Of a stretch of DNA of 64,000 bases, positions 57,315 through 64,000 are shown one piece after another (positions within the stretch are counted from its first letter, which is position 1; each line of letters starts with the position of its first letter). This DNA comes from Avena insularis. Lineage: Eukaryota > Streptophyta > Magnoliopsida > Poales > Poaceae. The notes under the pieces were generated by a model. The model worked only from the letters and a program-made list of their open reading frames with translations. It was not told the origin of the DNA and did not search any database. The translations under genes and the position numbers were made by a program. The DNA lies in assembly GCA_023614405.1 (NCBI GenBank), contig CM042684.1:534052682-534116681 (forward strand), read 5' to 3'.

Positions 57315-60300
57315 GTCTCCCACTTGCACTAGAGTCAATAATCTAGTTAAAAACTTGTGCATTCAACACCTATGGCTTTCTGATGTTGTATAGACACTAT
57401 TGCTAGTGGTAAACATAATCTTCGGATTTGACACTTCCAGGTCCGTGTGTATTTGCATTTCCTTGCGTCTCTACGCATTACTCATTCTCCAATGAGATGG
57501 CATTGTATAAATTTGGTCCTTTGGTGAGACCTTTAGTTCCTTGGGATTAAATCATGTTGATACAATTGTCATACAATGTATCTTCATAGTATTATCCCGC
57601 TATGAACCACACCTAGTTTGATAACAAACTACTTGATGCAAATGCCCTCATTTGGTGCTACAATATGTCATATACTTAGCCTTTTGTAGTATCTGTCATA
57701 ATGTTTTAACTTTGGTACTCAACCAAATCCGTTATGGAACTTCCTTTTCATTACATTGTGCCACCCATAGTTTAAATTGAGATAAACTTAATTTATGACA
57801 AAACTAGTATCAATGTAACAATTTACAATGAACTATTTGTCACCACTATAAATAATATATTCTTAGTTCTTCCAAAGATCATAGGAATATCCCTACTATT
57901 GTCCAATGATTATCTTATGAGTCATTCTGGTATATGCTCATAACACTTAGAGCATAGGACATATCTGGATGTGTACATCTCAAAGAATGATTGATCAAAA
58001 TATTCTTGTGATTTCACCAAGTGTCAAAACACTTGAATCTCGTGTCAACACACTTGAATCTTGATTCAGTCCTTTCCGTGCGTCAAGAACTTTTCTTGTT
58101 GTTTCCATATTGAACTCATTCAACATCTTATCTATGTACATTTGGCAAAACCATATTAGCGCCTCAATCTATCCATATAGACATTGATGCCTAATTCTTG
58201 GGTTTTTGCCTAAGTCTTTCATCGAAATGAAATTCTTAACCTATGTCAATAAAAGATACATCATTTCTAATCAATAATATGTCTTTCACATAATGTATTA
58301 GAAATATGTCTTAGCGCTCCCACTTAATTTCTTGCAAAATGCAAACATCTTCATCGTCTCTGATGAAATTAAACCTTTTAATAGTTTCATCACGGTGAAG
58401 ATTCCAACTCCGCGATGCTCACTTCAACCATTGAAGTTTTGCATACTCTTTTAGCATCCTTTGAATTAACAAAACCCTTTGGATCGTGTCATGTACACGT
58501 CCTAGGTAACCATTCTATTAGAAGAACTTGTTTTGTTTGTTCAACTACCATATACTAAAATATATGTAGTGGTTGCTACATTAATCCGTCCAGACTAAAT
58601 ATCGCTATGAAAGATCAAATCTTATCACAGTCAATTCCTTGAACATTGTCGTAAACTCTTTCCGACATGTCGACTATTTTATAGATGTGAAACATCCATG
58701 TCTATTTCTTTATAGATCCATATACGACTGTAAGGTCTTGCACCTTTTCAGAGGGTCTTTCAAATTCAAAGCTTGATTTCTCGTGTATGGAATTATCACG
58801 GATTTTATGGCTTTAAGCCGCTTAACGAAGTCAGGGCCCATCATTGATTATTTGCATGTAGTCGGTTCATCATTGTTAAACAACAATGATTTAACTCTCA
58901 AATCTTGGCATTTGATTACTTACCCGACCTACTTGGTTCAATAGGAACTTAGATCTCCGTGATCACAACTTTTGAGGCACGTGAGCCATGAGCATTGTTG
59001 CTGCCTCCGGGACACTTACCGACGTTGCGCAACTCAGCACATATTAGCCAAGGTTCAACAACCTTGTCAAAGTTCTATTGTCCTCCCACTTAACTTTTCA
59101 CAAAAAATTCCTTCTCAAGAAACTTGACATTCTAAGTGACAAACACTTTTGTCTTCGGTGTTATGGAGGAATACCCAATGGTTATTCGAAATATCCTACA
59201 AAGACATGCTTATCCGGCTTTGGTTGTAAACACTTTACTTATGCCTAGCATACCAAAAATTTAAGAAAGGACAAGCTGGGTTTTATCCCAAACCATGACT
59301 TATATGGTGTCATTTCAACGGATCACGATGGAGCTCTTTTCAGTGTAAAAGCGGTAGTCACTAAAGCTTTAATCTTTTAAAATATAATGGCAGTTTTTAT
59401 AAATGACACCTTTGATCTTACCATGTCAAACAAGGTTTCATTACATATCTTGAACACTCCATACTCCTATGGTGTTTTGGGAAATGCAAATCCATGGAAC
59501 GATTCCTCAAATCTTAGGTGTTTTGCTAAACTTGTAACTCAAACATCTTTATGATCCAATCATAAACTTTTTATTTTCTTGTTACAATAATTTTCCACTT
59601 CATCTTGAAAGTCTTTGAACATTTTTCAAATGTTTCATACTTCTTCCTTATTGAGTAAGTATATACATATACTCACTCAAATCTTCGGAGAAAGCATATG
59701 AAGTTGAAATCCATCACCCACGACTACACATAATGGACTATATACATCAATATGTATAAATTCCAATCAGTTAGTCGTCCGTTCCTCTTTTGGCCTATGA
59801 ATGGAGTTTTAATTATCTCCAGGAAAGTATCACAAGCGTCATTTGATCAAAATCAAAGACTCCAAAAATCCATCAACATGGAGTTTCTTCATGTATCCCT
59901 AATATAATTTAAACGGTGATGTCACTTCGCAAGTGATCTTTTAATTATTTGTCTTGCGACATTTTAGCATTAGTTTTATGGTCGTTATTTCTCCAACCAG
60001 ACTTGTATATCATCCATCTGTTATGGAATACGGTAATTATTTGAACAACCTTTTGTCGTCATAATACCTGATCAAAATAACAATTATTGAAACAAATCTT
60101 GAAGGTAAGCTTTGATGTTAACGAGCAACACAACAACCCTTTGTTTGTTTTCGATGAACATCATCACATATTCTCTTGCTAGTTACTTAGGCCATTGCAG
60201 TTCATGAATTGCGTTGTTCTGTATGACACTTCATACCAACCAATTCGGTATCCAATACCGCAGAACCACATTGTTTAACAACCAAGGAATACAACCATAA

Positions 60301-61950
60301 CATGTATCTTCTATATACCTAAGTTGGACATCTCCAATCTTTTCTTTTCTGCCAAATATTTTATAGATTCTCTTTCAACAATTCCTTTTCTTTTAAAAGA
60401 ATCTATCAACATCAATAGTGGTGTCATTCACATGACACATAGTACAAAGTGTGTATAGTCAAATAATAATACCTTTGGATTTGCACTTTGAAGTGGATCA
60501 CCTTCATCAAATGTTTGGCATTCTTTCAAAATTCCATTCTTTAGTAATCTTTTAGTGTAGTAAACATTTTACTTACATCTTCTATTCATCCTTATCATGA
60601 CAACTTTCATAATCAAGCTGTTATAGCTTATAAAGGTGAATTCCGAGTATAATGTTTCTTTTCCAAAACCTTTTTGGAGGATTAGGACGACTAGCGTCTC
60701 CAACCTTAACAAATTCTCATCAAATATGAGGACGTATACTCTATCATGTTGTAACCAACACATTGTTTTAGATATCGCAATACCTTTCACATAAGATGGT
60801 TTCTAAAACATTGCTTTCAGCTCTTAGATAAACTTGATATTAAAAACAATCTTTTGAGTATCAAGAATCATGGAGGCAAACATGATATATTAGATACTAA
60901 CACTGGAATTGTTACTCTTGATTTAATACTGTTTATTAAACTTCACAGAGTAAACGGAGTTTGCTGAAAGTTTGCAATATGACTTTTAAACTTTAGATTG
61001 ACACTCAAAACAATACGATACCAGTTCGTAAAGAAAATATCCAGAATTTCTATAGTTTCACTATCTCAACTATAACTAAGCGTAAGGTGATGAACGGATG
61101 CCAATGACTACAACAAACTATGCAAATTCACTTTGATTGTGTTTATGATAAATTGAGTTTGACTAATCCAAATTACAAAAGAACTCCCACTCAAAACAAC
61201 ATCCCTCGAGTTGTTTTAGTGATTACACGAACCAAATCCACTACACCAAGTCCGATCATCACGTGAGATGATGTAGCTTTAAATGCGAATAATCAACATG
61301 TTCATCATATCATCCATATGACTCATGCTTTACCTTTCGGTATTCCGTGTTCCGAGACCATGTCTGTACATGCTAGACTCGTCAAGGTTAACCTTAGTAT
61401 CCGCATGTGCAAATCTGACTTGCACCCGTCGTATGCACACGTAGAATCTATCACACCCGATCATCACGAGATGCTTCGAAACGACGAGTCTTAGCAACGG
61501 TGCCTACTAAGGACGAACACTTTATTACTTGATATTTAGTGAGAGGGATCATCTTATAATGCTACCGTCGCGATCTAAGCAATACAAGATGCATAAAGGA
61601 TTAACATCACAGGCAATTCATAATTAGTGTGATATGATATGGCCCTTTCTTCTTACGCCTTTGATCTCCATCTCCAAAGCACGGACATGATCTCCATCAT
61701 CACCAGATTAAGGTCAAGGTCGATGGCGCCGCTTCATGGTTGTCCATCATCACTAGCAACTATTACAACTACTTGGAATAAAGCTATTACAAGATGAATA
61801 GACACGCAGGTCTTAACAGAATTAAAGACAACCATTAGGCTCCTGCCGGTTGCCATATTACAACAAGGATCATTGCATACATCAAATATAATCACAATCA
61901 CATGATGGAAATATCACATCACAAAACCCCTGCAAAAACAAGTTAGACGC
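57315..61950 (-). pseudogene. Decayed gag-pol of the BARE/Angela-type element
   Basis: No frame longer than about 75 codons survives, yet the minus strand still shows order and wording of Copia pol. Near 58230-58480 are SKRFCxFKGC-like, RDETIKRF, RDDEDVC and HYVKDILLIRND, where the catalytic YVDD has become YVKD. Many stops and short indels follow. Positions above 59500 are even less readable. The element cannot make its own proteins. Confidence 0.75.
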
Positions 61951-62315
61951 CTCTAATTTTCTTTGCATGTTTTACGTGGTTTGGCGCTTTTGAATAAGAA
62001 CGGATCTTACCTACGAAACCGGACCACAACGTTGATACAAGTGCTATCAAGTGCAAAGTGTAGATTGGATCTATACTATGATGGGAGAGACAGACACCCA
62101 CAAAGCCACTTGTGCAAAGCAAGTTACACGTCAAGCGTGGAGCAAGTCTCATGTGCGATGACATGTAAGGTTAGCCGAGCTTCATCCCACCATCTTGCAA
62201 GATGCAAAGTACACAAAGCAAAAAGACGGCACGAGCAAACGCCCACAAAACCATTGTGTTCTACTCTGCGTACAGCAGATCTACGCAGACACGGCTCGAT
62301 ACCACCGATGGGTTC

Positions 62316-64000
62316 AGAGCATGGAAAACAAAATTTTCTACCAGAACGAACAAAACCCAGATCTAATCTAGATAAAAGCCAAGATCTAATCTATTAGACA
62401 TGTGCAACGAGATAGATCTGTACTAACCCTTGTAGACCCGAAAGCGTTACGAGATCGGATCTCGTGGTTGATGTAGTCGATCACTTGCCGATCTCAAGAT
62501 CGAGTGGACGATCCTTCCGGCGCCGCATTCCGGCAGCGCTTCCGCAGTCGGTCACACGTGCGAAGTCGAAGCAGACCTTCCTCTCCCTGTTCCAGCGAGC
62601 AGCGGAGGTAGTAGATCTTCTCCACGGAATCCCAACAGCACGACGGTGTGGTGGTGGTGGTGGAGTAGAGATTTCTGCAGGGCTTCGCCTAAGCCTAAGC
62701 AGAGGGAAGGAGGAGGAGAGAGGCGGCGACTAGGGTTTGTTATGGGAGAGGTCTAGGGGGTGGCGCCCCCTCCCCTCTATTTAAAGGAGGGAGGCGCCAT
62801 GGGAGGGGGAGTCCTAGTAGGACTCCCCTTCCTCCTTGGCTGGCGGATTGGGAGGGGGGGGAGGAATCCTCCTCCCCCACGAATCCGTGTCTTGCCCCAC
62901 AAAGACTCCTTGATCCTTTCTTGGGTTTCAAGCAAACTCCAAGAAATCTACTAGAACCTTCCAGAACATTCCGAAACCTTCTAGAATCTCCATACAAACA
63001 CTCCGGAACATTTCCTAACTTAGAAAATGATCCCTAATATATGAATCTTATTCTCCGGACAATTTCGGATCTCCTCGTGATGTCCCGGATCCAATCCAAG
63101 ACTCCGAACAACATTCGGTCTCCAACGCATATTCCATATCTACTTAAAACAACTTCGAACCTTAAGTGTGTCACCCTACGGTTCGTGAATATGCAGACAT
63201 GATGGAGACACCTCTCCGATCAATAACCATCAGCGGGATCTGGAGATCCATAATGGCTCCCACATATTCAACGATGACTTCGTGATCGATAGAACCATTA
63301 ACATACGAAACCAATTCCCTTTGTCACGCGATATTCTACTTATCCGAGGTTTGATCGTCGGTATCTCCATACCTAGTTCTACCTCGTTACTGATAAGTAC
63401 TCTTTACTCGTTCCATGATATGTCATCCCTTGTGACCCAGTCACATGCTTGCAAGCTACCTAGATGACATTCCACCGAGAGGGCCCAGAGCATATCTATC
63501 CGTCATATGGATGGACAAATCCCAATCTTGGTCCATGCGCTTCAACACATACTTTCAGAATACCCAATGACACCTTTATAACCACCCGATTTAAGCGGTG
63601 TTTGATGTCATCAAAGTACCCATCCGGTGATGGTGATTAACATAACCTCATGGTCGAAGGATTAGGTTACTATGCATTTGAAAGCTTACAGCAATACGAA
63701 CTTAATGACTTGATCTTATGCTACGCTTACTATGGGTGTGTGTCCATCACATCATTCTCCTAATGATATGATCTTGTTATTAACGATATCCAATGCCCAT
63801 GATCAGGAAACCATGATCATCCATTAATCAACAAGCTAGTTTAACAAGAGGCTTACTAGGGACTCTTTCATGTTTACAAAACACACAAGTATTAATGTTT
63901 CCGGTTAATACAATTATAGCATGGGATGTAAACATTTATCATAAACATAAAGATATAATAATAACCACTTTATTATTGCCTCTTGGGCATATCTCTAACA
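62316..64000 (-). repeat. 5' LTR of the BARE/Angela-type element, ends at window edge
   Basis: About 1685 bases. Its inner end reads CGATGGGTTC where the other copy has TGATGGGTTC, so the terminal base is mutated. A TTTAAATAG box is at 62776-62784 on the minus strand. Confidence 0.9.

Larger units (their letters stand above)
55639..64000 (-). mobile_element. BARE/Angela/WIS-type Copia retrotransposon, minus strand
   Basis: The LTRs (55639-57314 and 62316-64000, about 1.68 kb) begin on the minus strand TGTTGGAGATATGCCCAAGA / TGTTAGAGATATGCCC, the BARE/Angela signature. The polypurine tract AAGTGGGAGAC abuts the left LTR at 57315-57325. The primer site TGGTATCGAGC (one or two bases off initiator-Met tRNA) lies just below 62316. 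The leader at 61950-62310 matches BARE-type leaders from memory. The 5-kb interior has no open gag-pol. The window ends exactly at the last base of the outer LTR, so the right target duplication cannot be seen; the left five bases are TAGTT. Confidence 0.92.

Noticed and set aside
56595..63467. Identical 61-codon ORFs at 56595-56780 and 63282-63467
   Set aside because: They are the same non-coding stretch in the two LTRs of one element.

Overview
The window is plant nuclear DNA from a grass, almost certainly a Triticeae genome (wheat, Aegilops, barley or a close relative). The reasons are the BARE/Angela/WIS-type Copia element filling the right end, several Stowaway MITEs with CTCCCTCCGT ends, CACTA elements with CACTAGTAGAAA ends, L1-type LINEs, and GC-rich grass coding exons separated by transposon blocks. 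No bacterial features, tRNA or rRNA genes, or CRISPR arrays were seen. Names and ages come from reading by eye; no database search was possible.

Four host loci look real. (1) Positions 1059-5144, plus strand: a seven-exon membrane-anchored receptor-like Ser/Thr kinase of 506 aa, whose exon phases all close. (2) 19676-21804, minus strand: a five-exon, 169-aa DUF2062-like membrane protein. (3) 35194-36209, plus strand: a two-exon type-1 protein phosphatase (PP1) catalytic subunit of 308 aa with a rare GC-AG intron. (4) 41169-41911, plus strand: the 3' part of an unrecognised grass gene. Two host-derived wrecks are informative. One is a DYW-type PPR pseudogene (7905-11153) broken by nested insertions. 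The other is an inverted partial copy of the kinase gene (45478-46050, minus) that keeps its intron, so it is a DNA-level duplication and not a retrocopy.

Layout: kinase gene (0-5.3 kb); PPR pseudogene with a LINE fragment and a TRIM nested inside another insert (7.3-11.2 kb); Stowaway MITEs; a minus-strand Helitron of about 5.1 kb carrying a 2.6-kb Harbinger-type element (11.96-17.04 kb); diverged and tandem repeats (17.4-19.3 kb); the DUF2062 gene (19.7-21.8 kb); LINE-like and Harbinger-like elements (22.7-26.2 kb); a 6-kb AT-rich gene-poor stretch; a Gypsy-like relic cut by a 2-kb CACTA with a decayed Ulp1-like gene (31.5-34.3 kb); PP1 (35.2-36.2 kb); a Helitron end and a large LINE (37.5-40.6 kb); the unknown gene, a truncated CACTA and captured coding fragments (40.9-44.9 kb); the kinase pseudocopy (45.5-46.1 kb); a complete but dead Copia element with CAAAC target duplication (46.96-54.66 kb); and a BARE/Angela-type element (55.64-64.0 kb) whose LTRs are young but whose coding region is destroyed.

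The host genes form no pathway together. The main story is the history of insertions: several elements are delimited to the base by target-site duplications, and their nesting gives a relative order of events. I did not find a convincing new biological system. The items most worth following are the intron-retaining kinase duplicate, the GC-AG intron in PP1, the Helitron with both termini visible, and the recently moved but coding-dead BARE-type element.
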